NCBI GenBank assembly: GCA_902605215.1
Contig: CACLBX010000005.1
Coordinates: 1-37,638 of the forward strand
Direction of reading: 5' to 3'
Length of the DNA: 37,638 nucleotides
From: an uncultured Pelagibacteraceae bacterium
Lineage (GTDB): Bacteria > Pseudomonadota > Alphaproteobacteria > Pelagibacterales > AG-422-B15
Part shown: positions 1 to 10,211 of the stretch, piece after piece
Layout of the letters: each line of letters begins with the position of its first letter
Numbering within the stretch: position 1 is the stretch's first letter
Position numbers and translations under genes: made by a program
The notes under the pieces: generated by a model
The model's database searches: none
What the model was told of the DNA's origin: nothing
Seen by the model: the letters and a program-made list of their open reading frames with translations, nothing else

Positions 1-1938
1 ATAAGAACTTATGCAGGACATTCGTCTGCCAAAAAGTCAAATGAACTATATCTTAAGAACCTTTCAAAGGGTCAAACCGGTATATCTGTAGCTTTCGATC
101 TGCCAACACAAACTGGTTACGATAGCGATCACATATTGTCAAAAGGTGAAGTGGGTAAGGTAGGAGTTCCAATTTCACACATTGGGGATATGAGGTCTTT
201 GTTCAATCAAATCCCTTTAGATAAAATGAACACTTCAATGACTATCAATGCAACTGCTGCATGGTTACTTAGTTTGTATATAGCGGTAGCTGATGAGCAA
301 GGCATTGAAAGAAGTAAGCTTAGAGGCACAACTCAAAATGATGTACTAAAAGAATATTTATCGAGAGGCACTTATATTCTACCTCCAGACCCTAGTTTAA
401 GAATTATTTCTGATGTCATTACTTTTACATTTAAAGAAATGCCTAACTGGAATCCAATTAATGTTTGTCCCTATCATCTAGTTGAAGTAGGAGCAACACC
501 TGAGCAGGAGCTTGCTTTTGGACTTTCAATTGCTGTTGCGTATCTTGATAAAGTGCAGTCTTCCAAAACATTAACCGATGAAGAATTTGAGAATGTTGTC
601 GGTAGGATAAGTTTTTTTGTTAACTCCGGAATTAAGTTTATCACTGAAATGTGTAAGATGAGAGCTTTTGTTTCTTTATGGGATCGAATTACAAAGGAAC
701 GATATAAAGTTAAAGACGCAAAAAATAGAAGATTTAGATACGGCATGCAAGTTAACAGTCTTGGGCTAACTGAGCAGCAACCAGAAAATAATGTTTATAG
801 AATTTTGATAGAAATGCTTGGCGTTGTTCTGTCAAAAGATGCAAGAGCTAGGGCTGTTCAATTACCTGCATGGAATGAAGCAATGGGTTTGCCAAGGCCG
901 TGGGATCAACAGTGGTCTTTGAGGCTTCAGCAAATTGTAGCCTTTGAAACAGACTTACTACATTTTGAGGATATATTTAATGGCTCAAAAGTTGTAGATG
1001 AAAAAGTTAAAGCACTTGAGGAAGCGGCATATGAAGAATTTAATCATATATTGTCGATAGGAGGTGCTGTTAAGGCAGTTGAAAGTGGTTATTTGAAACA
1101 AGAACTTGTTAATTCACAAAAAGAAAGATTGAGAAAAATAAATAGCAAAGAACAAATTGTTGTTGGTGTGAATGATTTTATAGAAACGGAAGTGTCACCT
1201 TTGACTTCTTCTGATGGAGGAATAGAGACAATAGACCCCAAAATTGAAAGTGAACAAGTGAATGCTATTCAACAATGGAGAAAAAATAGAGACCAGGGGG
1301 CCGCAGATAAAGCATTAAAAGACCTGATTGATGCGGCAAATAATGGAAGCAATATGATGGAACCATCTATAGCTGCTGCTAAAGCTGGAGTTACAACAGG
1401 TGAATGGTCTGCGGTATTAAGAGATGTTTTTGGAGAATTTAAAGCACCAACAGGTATAAGCAATATACAGCCAACCAACAATGATGATTACAGTGCAATT
1501 AGAAAAAGAGTTGAGGATATATCAGATAAAATCGGTAGACGTATTAAGTTCCTTGTTGGCAAGCCAGGTCTTGATGGTCACTCGAGTGGTGCTGAACAAA
1601 TAGCTGTGAGTGCCAGTGATTGTGGTATGGATGTTTTATATGAAGGAATAAGGCTCACGCCTGAACAAATAGTTAAATCATCAGTTGAAGAAGATGTTCA
1701 TATTATCGGTCTCTCTATTCTTTCCGGGTCACATGTCCAACTTGTGGGAGAAATTATGAATGAAATGAAAAAAAATAAAATAGATGACATACCAGTAATT
1801 GTTGGAGGAATCATCCCGACCGAAGATGAAAAACTATTAATCAACAATGGAGTTGAAGCTGTATACACACCAAAAAACTATCAGCTCAAAGATATTATGA
1901 GCGATATTGTCGGAATTGTTGAGAAAAGAGTTTTCTAA
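1..1938 (+). CDS. ecm: Ethylmalonyl-CoA mutase (MeaA/Ecm-type B12-dependent mutase), 5' end truncated by the window
   Basis: Frame 1 is open from base 1 ([44 protein letters not shown]...) and continues into the listed ORF. MeaA/Ecm-like segments: NTSMTINATAAWLLSLYIAVADEQG, QVNSLGLTEQQPENNVYRILIEML, PAWNEAMGLPRPWDQQWSLR. C-terminal cobalamin-binding motif GKPGLDGHSSGAEQIA. Confidence 0.9.
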   Translation: MRTYAGHSSAKKSNELYLKNLSKGQTGISVAFDLPTQTGYDSDHILSKGEVGKVGVPISHIGDMRSLFNQIPLDKMNTSMTINATAAWLLSLYIAVADEQGIERSKLRGTTQNDVLKEYLSRGTYILPPDPSLRIISDVITFTFKEMPNWNPINVCPYHLVEVGATPEQELAFGLSIAVAYLDKVQSSKTLTDEEFENVVGRISFFVNSGIKFITEMCKMRAFVSLWDRITKERYKVKDAKNRRFRYGMQVNSLGLTEQQPENNVYRILIEMLGVVLSKDARARAVQLPAWNEAMGLPRPWDQQWSLRLQQIVAFETDLLHFEDIFNGSKVVDEKVKALEEAAYEEFNHILSIGGAVKAVESGYLKQELVNSQKERLRKINSKEQIVVGVNDFIETEVSPLTSSDGGIETIDPKIESEQVNAIQQWRKNRDQGAADKALKDLIDAANNGSNMMEPSIAAAKAGVTTGEWSAVLRDVFGEFKAPTGISNIQPTNNDDYSAIRKRVEDISDKIGRRIKFLVGKPGLDGHSSGAEQIAVSASDCGMDVLYEGIRLTPEQIVKSSVEEDVHIIGLSILSGSHVQLVGEIMNEMKKNKIDDIPVIVGGIIPTEDEKLLINNGVEAVYTPKNYQLKDIMSDIVGIVEKRVF

Positions 1939-2591
1939 TGTCAATTCTTAATGGCCCCGTTATTGATGCAGCTAACTCACAAAACCCAAAAAAAATCGTG
2001 ATTTTTTGTCATGGATATGGTGCAGATGGAAATGATTTAATTAGCTTAGCTAATTATTTTCAACCAACGCTCCCAGATGCAGTTTTCTTATCTCCTAATG
2101 CACCAGAGAAATGTGGCATGAATCCTATGGGTTATCAGTGGTTTGATTTTCAATCGGGAGATCCTGCTACAATTTGGCAAGGTGTTTTAACCGCTGCCGA
2201 TACACTTAATAAGTTTATTGATGAGCAACTTGAGCATTACGCTCTAACTGATCAAGATTTAGCCCTTGTTGGCTTTAGTCAGGGAACTATGATGAGCCTT
2301 CACGTTGGTCTAAGGAGACCAAAGCCAATAAGGGCAATTGTAGGATTTTCAGGTAGATTAATTGCACCAGAATTGTTGGATAAAGAGTTAAAGTCTAAGC
2401 CTCCCATTTATCTCATACATGGTGACGCTGACCCAATGGTGCCTTACCAAGATACAATTGAAGCTGAAAAAAAATTAAATGGGCTTGGTTTAGATGTAAA
2501 AGCCCACATTTCACCAAATACTTCACATTCAATTGCCCAAGACGGACTTTCAATTGCCATAGACTTCATAACTGAAAAATTTTCAAATTAA
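1938..2591 (+). CDS. Phospholipase/carboxylesterase family alpha/beta hydrolase
   Basis: FCHGYGADGNDL, nucleophile elbow LVGFSQGTMMS, catalytic Asp/His region HGDADPMVPY...SHSIAQDG. Start overlaps the ecm stop (TAATG). Confidence 0.85.
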   Translation: MSILNGPVIDAANSQNPKKIVIFCHGYGADGNDLISLANYFQPTLPDAVFLSPNAPEKCGMNPMGYQWFDFQSGDPATIWQGVLTAADTLNKFIDEQLEHYALTDQDLALVGFSQGTMMSLHVGLRRPKPIRAIVGFSGRLIAPELLDKELKSKPPIYLIHGDADPMVPYQDTIEAEKKLNGLGLDVKAHISPNTSHSIAQDGLSIAIDFITEKFSN

Positions 2592-2644
2592 TTTCACACA
2601 AAATTTTTTTGAATTTTAGGTGCATATGCATATATTATATTTAT

Positions 2645-3202
2645 ATGACTGTTCGTGTGCCATTAGAAAAATGTCCTGCTCTAGTATTGAATTCTGACTT
2701 TCGTCCATTAAGTCATTACCCTCTTTCCCTGTGGTGTTGGCAAGATAGTGTAAAAGCAGTAATTTTAGGAAGAGTAAATATTGTTTCTAATTACACCCGT
2801 GAAATTAGCAGTCCAAGCTTCCAGATGTATTTGCCAAGCGTCATAAGTTTAAAGACTTATATTAAGCCAACTCGAAATCCTATTTTTTCAAGATTCAATG
2901 TCTTTTTAAGAGACAAGTTTAGTTGCCAATACTGTGGTTCAAAAAAAGATTTAACATTCGACCATTTATTGCCTAGAGCACACGGGGGAGAAACAACATG
3001 GGAAAATATTGTAACTGCATGTTCAATGTGTAACGTAAAAAAAGGCGGTAAACTTCTCAAACACTCGGGCATGAAGCCGAAGAATTATCCGAAGGTTCCA
3101 ACAATGGCTGATTTAGACAAATGTGGAAGATCATTCCCACCAAATTTTCTTCATGAAAGTTGGATGGATTTTCTATACTGGGATATACAACTAGAAAAAT
3201 AA
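2645..3202 (+). CDS. HNH endonuclease family protein (likely start at 2645, not 2609)
   Basis: CQYCGSKKDLTFDHLLPRAHGGETTWENIVTACSMCNVKKG is a canonical HNH/zinc motif. MTVRVPLEKCPALVLNSDFRPLS is a plausible N-terminus. Confidence 0.85.
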   Translation: MTVRVPLEKCPALVLNSDFRPLSHYPLSLWCWQDSVKAVILGRVNIVSNYTREISSPSFQMYLPSVISLKTYIKPTRNPIFSRFNVFLRDKFSCQYCGSKKDLTFDHLLPRAHGGETTWENIVTACSMCNVKKGGKLLKHSGMKPKNYPKVPTMADLDKCGRSFPPNFLHESWMDFLYWDIQLEK

Positions 3203-3733
3203 CTAGTATCTCTCTGCCATAAAGATTGCAAGCTTAGTAGTCTCGTTAATTGTTTTTCTCAAAATGCTATAACCAAATGTTTGTTGAGACCCCTGGTTAA
3301 TGGCCGTATTTTTATGTTCTACTTCATCTTCTTGGAATTTAATTATTTTTTCTCTTACATCATCGTGAATACCTTCTAGTTCATCTATTTGTTTTTGATA
3401 ATGGGCCTCAATAACTTCTTCTACTGCCTCTGTACAAACATATGCAGCTTTTCGACCCAAGAGGGCGGTACCAATGCCCATTGCAAAAGCACCAACTCCA
3501 AATAAGTTTGATAATTTAGTAGGTTTAATAGACTCTTTTTTTGCAAGTTCATTAAAGTAGTCGAGATGCTCTTTTTCTTCACCCGCCATTCGAGAGATTT
3601 GATCGAAGTCTTTTTTATTTTTTAAAGTCTTAAATACTAATTTTTGGCCTTCATAAATTTGTTGAGCACCTACTTCACCAGCTTGATCAACTCTAACAAT
3701 TTTCTCTAAAATTTTTCTTTTTGCATTCATCAC
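3203..3733 (-). CDS. coq7: Demethoxyubiquinone hydroxylase, COQ7 family
   Basis: Di-iron motifs RVDQAGEVGAQQIYEGQ, EEKEHLDYF, EAVEEVIEAHYQKQ, EDEVEHKNTA. Confidence 0.9.
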   Translation of the reverse strand: MMNAKRKILEKIVRVDQAGEVGAQQIYEGQKLVFKTLKNKKDFDQISRMAGEEKEHLDYFNELAKKESIKPTKLSNLFGVGAFAMGIGTALLGRKAAYVCTEAVEEVIEAHYQKQIDELEGIHDDVREKIIKFQEDEVEHKNTAINQGSQQTFGYSILRKTINETTKLAIFMAERY

Positions 3734-4200
3734 TTTTTTACCAAGAAATATATATTTATAAATAAGAGAAAAGTCATCAAAATCAAGTTAGATTCTGCAA
3801 TTGATATAAAGTTGAATAAATAAGTTGCCTCATCGCATCTCACTAATGCAGCCTGATTCAGTTCCTCAAGCAATGCTGACTTATCTGACGTATTAATTAG
3901 CGCACCTGAGCATTCAGTACTTAGTTTAACAATGCCTCTTTCAACGCCAACATGCCTTAGAGTGTAAATGAAGCCAAATAAAATTGTTGAGATTGAGACA
4001 TAGTCAATTGTTTTTCTTAATTTTACTTTTTCTATTCTTACTAAATACATTGTGATAATACTTAATAAAATAAGAGCGTAGTAAGGGTATCTTTCGACTA
4101 AGCACATATCACACGGAATTAATTTGAAAATATATTCAAGAATAAAAACTATAATCAATACAATTAATGAGATGGATAGGTTTATATTTATAGAGTTCAT
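3730..4200 (-). CDS. DsbB-like disulfide bond formation protein
   Basis: Multi-TM; N-terminal CxxC in LIPCDMCLVERYPYYAL and a second Cys pair (STEC...VRC). 4-nt overlap with coq7. Confidence 0.8.
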   Translation of the reverse strand: MNSININLSISLIVLIIVFILEYIFKLIPCDMCLVERYPYYALILLSIITMYLVRIEKVKLRKTIDYVSISTILFGFIYTLRHVGVERGIVKLSTECSGALINTSDKSALLEELNQAALVRCDEATYLFNFISIAESNLILMTFLLFINIYFLVKK

Positions 4201-4207
4201 AATTTAA

Positions 4208-4807
4208 TCAAGCGCTAATATAAAATAAAATTAATAATATTATTATTATAAAAAAAATTGAATAAAGAGTTAATCTTTTCTCAAATTCACGCATTACTTG
4301 CTCACTGTACGTCTTAATTAAGAAACCAATTAAAAAAAACCTTATTGATCTTGATAAAACACAAGCAAGAATAAATATTAAAAAATTAATATTTAGAAAA
4401 CCGCTTGATAAAGTTACAACTTTAAAAGGTAAAGGAGTAAAGCCCCCAATAAACACATATAAAAACCCATATTGTTCAATATCGCTCACAAAATTATAGA
4501 AAGCGTCATTCATGTGTAGGGTTTCAAGTATAAGTATCCCAATGCTTTCAAATAGAAACAGTCCTATGAAATAAGCAATAACAGCACCCGCTAAAGAGCC
4601 AGCAAGGCAAATGAATGCAATCATATAAACCCTGGCTTTATTGACTGCCATCATTGGAATCATAATAATTTCTTGAGGTAATGGAAATATAATTGCTTCT
4701 GCTAAGCAAATTACAAATAGAAAAGGATACGCGAACGGACTGTTAGAGAACTGTAAAGTTTTAGAGACGAAATATAGCTTAAATTTTTGATAAATAGAGT
4801 TTAACAT
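4208..4807 (-). CDS. YqaA/DedA-family (SNARE-associated) membrane protein
   Basis: Multi-TM protein with FPLPQEIIMIPMMAVNKAR and GGFTPLPFKVVTLSSG, typical of the YqaA/DedA family. Confidence 0.8.
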   Translation of the reverse strand: MLNSIYQKFKLYFVSKTLQFSNSPFAYPFLFVICLAEAIIFPLPQEIIMIPMMAVNKARVYMIAFICLAGSLAGAVIAYFIGLFLFESIGILILETLHMNDAFYNFVSDIEQYGFLYVFIGGFTPLPFKVVTLSSGFLNINFLIFILACVLSRSIRFFLIGFLIKTYSEQVMREFEKRLTLYSIFFIIIILLILFYISA

Positions 4808-4896
4808 AATTTATGGTAATATACATATATTAGCATACATAATAATTTTAGGCTCTTATTGATTATAATAATGGTTTAAAGAATAATTTGTAAAAT

Positions 4897-4981
4897 GGGG
4901 ATATGGCGGAATTGGTAGACGCGCCAGACTCAAAATCTGGTGCCTTCGGGCGTTCCGGTTCGACTCCGGATATCCCTACCA
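4897..4981 (+). tRNA. tRNA-Leu (anticodon CAA), CCA encoded
   Basis: Acceptor GGGGATA/TATCCCT + A + CCA; anticodon stem-loop CCAGA-CTCAAAA-TCTGG; variable arm TGCCTTCGGGCGT; T arm TCCGG-TTCGACT-CCGGA. Confidence 0.95.
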
Positions 4982-4991
4982 AACAAAAACT

Positions 4992-6404
4992 ATGAAAAGA
5001 ATTAGAATTAAAACAGAAAAACTTGATTACATAAATCCTCAGGATGCATTATTAAGATTTCAAGATCAGAATAATCTTATTTTTTTAGATAGTGCGAATA
5101 ATACTATTTCAAAAAATAATAGATATTCATATATTGCGTTTGATCCGATAGACTCCATTAAAATAAATAAGAAAAATATAAATTTTTCGTCGAAAGAATT
5201 TATAAAAGCAAGAAATATATTATCAAAAGTCAATTTTAAACAAATAAGAAGCTTACCTCATTTTCAATGTGGTTATGCCGGATATGTATCGTATGAATCT
5301 GGTTTAATTAATGAAAAAATAAGAAATAATAAAAAAAATGAAAAAATTGTTCCTAATATATATTTAGGATTATTTGATATTGTTTTTGCCTTTGATAATA
5401 AATTTAAGAAGGTATTTTTATTTTCGTGTAATCTTAATAATGAGGTTAAAAATAAAGTAAATCATGAAGTACGCTTACAAAAAGCTAAAAATTTATATTC
5501 AATTCCAAGATTAAATAACGCTAAAGTAAAATTAAAAGGATTTAATTGGAAGAAAGATTTTACAAAGAAAAAATATATTTCAAAAATAAAAAAAGTTCTT
5601 AAATACATAAAAGATGGAGATATCTTCCAGGCTAATATAACACAAAGATTTTTGTCTGAAATACCTAATGATTTTAAATCTATTCAATATTATTTAAAGT
5701 ACAGAGAAAATACAGAAACACCTTTTTCCTGTTTTATTAAAAATTCAAATTTTACAATATTGTCTTATTCCCCAGAAAGATTTCTAAGACTTGAGGGCAA
5801 CAAAATCAAAGTGTCGCCAATCAAGGGCACAATTAAAAGGGGACAAAGTGAATTAGAAGACAGAAAATTAATTGCCACTTTAAAAGCAAGTGAAAAAGAT
5901 AATGCAGAAAATCTAATGATTGTTGATGTATTAAGAAATGATATTTCTCAAGCTTGTAAACCAGGTTCAGTAAAAGTTACGAGACTTGCAGAAGTAGAAA
6001 CCTACAATAATGTTCATCATTTAGTCTCAGATATTGAGGGAAATATAAAAAAGGGAAGGGATATATTTGATATTTTGAATTTTTGTATGCCTGGAGGATC
6101 AGTTACAGGAGCTCCAAAAATTAGAGCAATGCAGATAATTTCTGAACTAGAAGATAGCAATAGAGGCGTCTATTGTGGTGCTATTGGATATACATCATTC
6201 TCTGGTTATTCTGATTTTAACATTCCTATAAGAACAGTAACTGTAAATAAAAAAAGAGCTTATCTTAATTCTGGTGGAGGAATTGTCTCTGATTCAGATC
6301 CACTAAACGAATTTCTAGAGCTAAATGAAAAAGTAGAAAACCTAGTTAATATAAATAAGAAAGCAAGAAACAACGTGTCATATAAAGTACAACGTGAAGA
6401 ATGA
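4992..6404 (+). CDS. pabB: Aminodeoxychorismate synthase component I (chorismate-binding)
   Basis: GDIFQANITQRF, PIKGT motif (PabB-type rather than TrpE PIAGT), GGSVTGAPKIRAMQII, GGGIVSDSDP. Confidence 0.85.
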   Translation: MKRIRIKTEKLDYINPQDALLRFQDQNNLIFLDSANNTISKNNRYSYIAFDPIDSIKINKKNINFSSKEFIKARNILSKVNFKQIRSLPHFQCGYAGYVSYESGLINEKIRNNKKNEKIVPNIYLGLFDIVFAFDNKFKKVFLFSCNLNNEVKNKVNHEVRLQKAKNLYSIPRLNNAKVKLKGFNWKKDFTKKKYISKIKKVLKYIKDGDIFQANITQRFLSEIPNDFKSIQYYLKYRENTETPFSCFIKNSNFTILSYSPERFLRLEGNKIKVSPIKGTIKRGQSELEDRKLIATLKASEKDNAENLMIVDVLRNDISQACKPGSVKVTRLAEVETYNNVHHLVSDIEGNIKKGRDIFDILNFCMPGGSVTGAPKIRAMQIISELEDSNRGVYCGAIGYTSFSGYSDFNIPIRTVTVNKKRAYLNSGGGIVSDSDPLNEFLELNEKVENLVNINKKARNNVSYKVQREE

Positions 6405-7222
6405 TAACTTACTTTAATAATAAATTTTCAAATAATAAAAATATTCTAATAGATGTTAGGGACAGAGGCTTTCTATTGGGAGATGCTATATTTGAAACAA
6501 TTCTTTTTAATAATAAAAAAATCATTTTATTTAACTATCATTATGAAAGATTCATTAAATCAATTAAAAATAATTACTTCAATTTCTTTATCTCAAAAAA
6601 AAAGCTTGAAGATATAATTTATAGATTAGTAAAAAAAAATAAAATAGACACAAGGCGTGTGGCCATTAGATTAACGCTTTCGAGAGGAGTATCTAAGGCT
6701 AGAGGGCTTGATTTTCATAGTGATCATGCATGCACTTTTCTAATTACTCTATCGAACCTACCCAACAACAAGACTATCTCAAAAATAAGAATTAAAACTT
6801 CAGATATAAAACGCTTAAGTAATTCAATATTGTCACAAAATAAGACTAGCAATTATTTTGAAAATATTATTGCAAAACATATTTCAAAAAAAGAAAAATA
6901 TGATGATGCATTATTCTTAAATGAAAAAAATAAAATATGCTGCTGTTCTAGTTCAAACATCTATTTTGTTGAAAATAATAAAATTTTCACACCTCCCCTT
7001 AAAGATGGAGCTCTAGACGGTACTGTCAGAAAGCTGCTTTTGAAAAAGAAAAAGGTTGCAGTAAAGAGCATATCATTGAATAATCTAAAAAAAGTAAGAG
7101 AAGTATTCTTAACAAATAGCATTCTTGGGGTAAGACCGGTAACCAAAATTGATAAAATTTCATTTGATTTTGGGCCAAAAACAAAAACAATAATGAAATA
7201 TTTAGAAAGTTTAGGAATTTAA
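6401..7222 (+). CDS. pabC: Aminotransferase class IV (probable 4-amino-4-deoxychorismate lyase)
   Basis: DRGFLLGDAIFETI, SNIYFVENNKIFTPPLKDGALDGTVRKLLL; 4-nt overlap with pabB. Confidence 0.8.
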   Translation: MITYFNNKFSNNKNILIDVRDRGFLLGDAIFETILFNNKKIILFNYHYERFIKSIKNNYFNFFISKKKLEDIIYRLVKKNKIDTRRVAIRLTLSRGVSKARGLDFHSDHACTFLITLSNLPNNKTISKIRIKTSDIKRLSNSILSQNKTSNYFENIIAKHISKKEKYDDALFLNEKNKICCCSSSNIYFVENNKIFTPPLKDGALDGTVRKLLLKKKKVAVKSISLNNLKKVREVFLTNSILGVRPVTKIDKISFDFGPKTKTIMKYLESLGI

Positions 7223-9019
7223 ATGGGCATTTTCAATACAGTATCTAGAGAATATAGTTATTTTAAATTTTTTTTACAACTTGTTGGACGTTCTAAAAAG
7301 TTTGATAAAAAAAAATCAACAACTGTGGCAGATATCATGGAGGAGCAGGTAGATAAATCTCCAGATAGCATTGCAATAGAATTTGAGGAAAAAAAATATA
7401 CGTATCGCCAGATGGATGATGAAGCTAATCAAATTGCTAACTGGGCAATTAGCAAAGGATACAAAACTGGTGATGCAATTTCTTTATTAATGGAAAATAA
7501 ACCTGAGTATATTTTTACTTGGTTTGGCTTAGCAAAAATTGGGGTTACTGTTGCATGTTTAAACAACAATATAAAAAGTAAGTCTTTAGCTCATTGTATT
7601 AAAAAATCAGAAAGTAAAAGTCTTATTATAAGTTCTGACTTGATGGAAAATCTTTCATCAGCGCAAAGCTATATCGAGGATGATTTAGATGTTTACGTCG
7701 CTGGTAAAGAAGTTCAAGGCTATGAGTCATTGTCTAATAGCTTTAATGAGGAAGGAAAAATTAGACCAGATAATTCTGTGAGAAAAAATTTATCAAATAG
7801 CCAATCACTTTTCTATATTTATACAAGTGGTACGACAGGCATGCCCAAAGCGTCAAATTTTAGCCATCAAAAATTTTTAGTTGGATGTGGATTACAAATG
7901 TTTTCACTTCAAATGAAACCTACAGATAAAACGTACATGGTTCTTCCATTATATCATGCAACTGGAGGTGTAGTTGGCATAGGTTCAACTTTTTGTACAG
8001 GTGGTACTGTTGTGCTTAGAAAGAAATTTTCTGTTGAGAAGTTTTGGGAAGATTGTGTAAAGTATGAAGTTACAGTCATTACTTACATTGGTGAATTATT
8101 CAGATATTTGGTAGCTGGAAAAGAAAACGAATATGAAAAAAAACATAAGATTAGAGGAATATATGGAAATGGATTGAGGCCAGAGGTCTGGAAAGTAGTG
8201 CAAGAAAGGTTTGGTATAAATAAGATTATAGAATTTTACGGTTCCTCGGAGGGAAATGTATCTTTAACAAATGTGGACAGTGAATTTGGTTCAATTGGAA
8301 GAATTCCTCCATATTTAAAGGGTATTTTACCAACTAAAATTGTTAAATTTGATGTTGAAAATGAAGTTGTAATTAGAAATAAGGATGGGTTCTGCATAGA
8401 GTGTGAAAATGATGAGACTGGTGAAGCAATTGGCTTCATTCCAAATGATGATAAATTTACTGGAAAATTTGAAGGATATACAGATAAAGAAGCTACAAAG
8501 AAAAAAATTCTTGAGGATGTTTTTGAAAAAGGTGATCGTTGGTTTTCCACAGGTGATTTATTAAAGAAAGACAAAAAAGGTTATTTTTATTTTGTAGATC
8601 GCATTGGGGATACCTTTAGGTGGAAATCTGAAAATGTATCAACTAATGAAGTGAGCGAGGCAATTTCATCATTTAGAGGAATCGATGAAGTTAATGTCTA
8701 TGGGGTGGAGGTTCCCAACCAAGATGGTAGAGCAGGTATGGCATCTCTTGTTGTAAATAGTGAATTTAAATTAGACGAGCTCTATCAATATTTATCCGAA
8801 CAATTGCCAGCTTATAGTGTGCCTGTTTTTATTCGTATAAGTCCTGAGATAGAAAAGACTGGAACATTTAAATATAAAAAAACAGATCTGGTCGAAGAAG
8901 GATTTAATCCTAACAAAATTCAAGATCCACTCTATTTTGCATCAGGACCCGACTCAACATATATAGATTTAGATCAAAATATGTTTGATAAAATTTATAG
9001 TTCAGAAGTTAGACTCTAG
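7223..9019 (+). CDS. Long-chain acyl-CoA synthetase, FATP-like AMP-binding family
   Basis: AMP-binding P-loop IYTSGTTGMPKAS; ATGGVVGIGSTFCTGGTVVLRKKFS; GDRWFSTGDLLKKDKKGYFYFVDRIGDTFRWKSENVST. ATG directly abuts the pabC stop. Confidence 0.85.
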   Translation: MGIFNTVSREYSYFKFFLQLVGRSKKFDKKKSTTVADIMEEQVDKSPDSIAIEFEEKKYTYRQMDDEANQIANWAISKGYKTGDAISLLMENKPEYIFTWFGLAKIGVTVACLNNNIKSKSLAHCIKKSESKSLIISSDLMENLSSAQSYIEDDLDVYVAGKEVQGYESLSNSFNEEGKIRPDNSVRKNLSNSQSLFYIYTSGTTGMPKASNFSHQKFLVGCGLQMFSLQMKPTDKTYMVLPLYHATGGVVGIGSTFCTGGTVVLRKKFSVEKFWEDCVKYEVTVITYIGELFRYLVAGKENEYEKKHKIRGIYGNGLRPEVWKVVQERFGINKIIEFYGSSEGNVSLTNVDSEFGSIGRIPPYLKGILPTKIVKFDVENEVVIRNKDGFCIECENDETGEAIGFIPNDDKFTGKFEGYTDKEATKKKILEDVFEKGDRWFSTGDLLKKDKKGYFYFVDRIGDTFRWKSENVSTNEVSEAISSFRGIDEVNVYGVEVPNQDGRAGMASLVVNSEFKLDELYQYLSEQLPAYSVPVFIRISPEIEKTGTFKYKKTDLVEEGFNPNKIQDPLYFASGPDSTYIDLDQNMFDKIYSSEVRL

Positions 9020-10209
9020 AAATATTTAGCTAGTTTTAGAGTTAAACTTGAATCTTCCTTAAATTGATAAGTAAAATCAGTGTTATCAATACTTCCATTT
9101 AATGATACATCAACAAAAAGTTTTAAGTCGTCCTTTACTCTTTGTTCAAACTCTGCCTGAAAACGATTTGAGTTGCCTCTTATGTCAAATAAATAGCCTG
9201 CTAGTAGACTAGAAGATTTAATATCATTTAAGCTCCATCTTAAACCAATAACACCTTCGTTATTAAAAGGATTATTATTCCTATCATCAAAGGCATATTC
9301 TACAATTACACCAAGATCACTTTGCGTATTACGAATACCATAATATGTATATTCGATTCCACCCGCAGTGCTCAAATGTCTTTCACTTCCATCTTTAGCG
9401 CTTACAGACTCAAGCTTGTATAGCCAAGGACCTTTAGTAGCTTGAATATCAACCCCTGTTTGAGATAATATAGGGTAATGAGAGTCAAACTTTAAAGTTA
9501 ATGGATTAGGGCTTAAGACAGGTGTTCTGTTATTTCCGTAGAAGTGAGATAAACCAATATCTAAATCCTCGATAACTGCAGAGTATCTTAATGCAAAATC
9601 CATTTTACGTTTCTTTGCTGAAGACTCATAGGTAATAGAATTCTTATCAACTTCAAATAAAAGTCTCGGACGACCTTCTTTGCCAGAAAATGGTCTCTCT
9701 CTAAAATATGGCATTAAGTAGATATCAAATATCCCGTAATCCTGACTGTATGAAATTGAAGCCATAGGCTGACCAAGTTTCTTTGTTCCAGCTATATCTT
9801 CTGCTAAATTTGATTGATTGATAATATCTACAATATTAAACGTTTCATTGACTCCCCAAAAAACTATTTCATTCCCAATTTTTAGCGCTATATCGTCAAA
9901 ATAATATTCATATTTAAACTTTTGAAAATCTAAGTAGCGAAGTTCATCATCATTCTGGTCGAAACGACCAATTGCACTAATGGTAAATTTTGCATCACCT
10001 TCTTGCAAGTATGATATAAAGGTTCCTTTTCCAAACAAAGAAGTATTGTAGTTATCCTGATTGTGTTTTCCGTCCCCATTTATGTAAATAGATGATTCTT
10101 GTTGAATAAAACCGTAAGTTTTAAAGTCTAATGCATTAATATGAGATGTAAGAAATAAATAAACTAAAAAGAAAATAAGTATTTTTTGTTGAAAAAGATT
10201 TTCAATCAC
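9016..10209 (-). CDS. Putative outer-membrane beta-barrel protein (DUF1302-like)
   Basis: Hydrophobic N-terminal signal; alternating beta-strand-like composition throughout; C-terminal aromatic residue (LTLKLAKYF*), as in BAM substrates. Forms an operon with LolA-like and RND genes. Confidence 0.65.
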   Translation of the reverse strand: MIENLFQQKILIFFLVYLFLTSHINALDFKTYGFIQQESSIYINGDGKHNQDNYNTSLFGKGTFISYLQEGDAKFTISAIGRFDQNDDELRYLDFQKFKYEYYFDDIALKIGNEIVFWGVNETFNIVDIINQSNLAEDIAGTKKLGQPMASISYSQDYGIFDIYLMPYFRERPFSGKEGRPRLLFEVDKNSITYESSAKKRKMDFALRYSAVIEDLDIGLSHFYGNNRTPVLSPNPLTLKFDSHYPILSQTGVDIQATKGPWLYKLESVSAKDGSERHLSTAGGIEYTYYGIRNTQSDLGVIVEYAFDDRNNNPFNNEGVIGLRWSLNDIKSSSLLAGYLFDIRGNSNRFQAEFEQRVKDDLKLFVDVSLNGSIDNTDFTYQFKEDSSLTLKLAKYF

Positions 10210-10211
10210 AA

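Noticed and set aside
474-746. Antisense ORF within ecm (also 1269..1481 and 21066..21317 in mutase genes)
   Set aside because: Lies inside a strongly supported CDS on the other strand; no family signature and no independent start context.
2645-3202. HNH endonuclease as a homing endonuclease or intron
   Set aside because: Stand-alone intact gene with no interrupted host gene or intron structure; resembles a widespread stand-alone alphaproteobacterial HNH protein.
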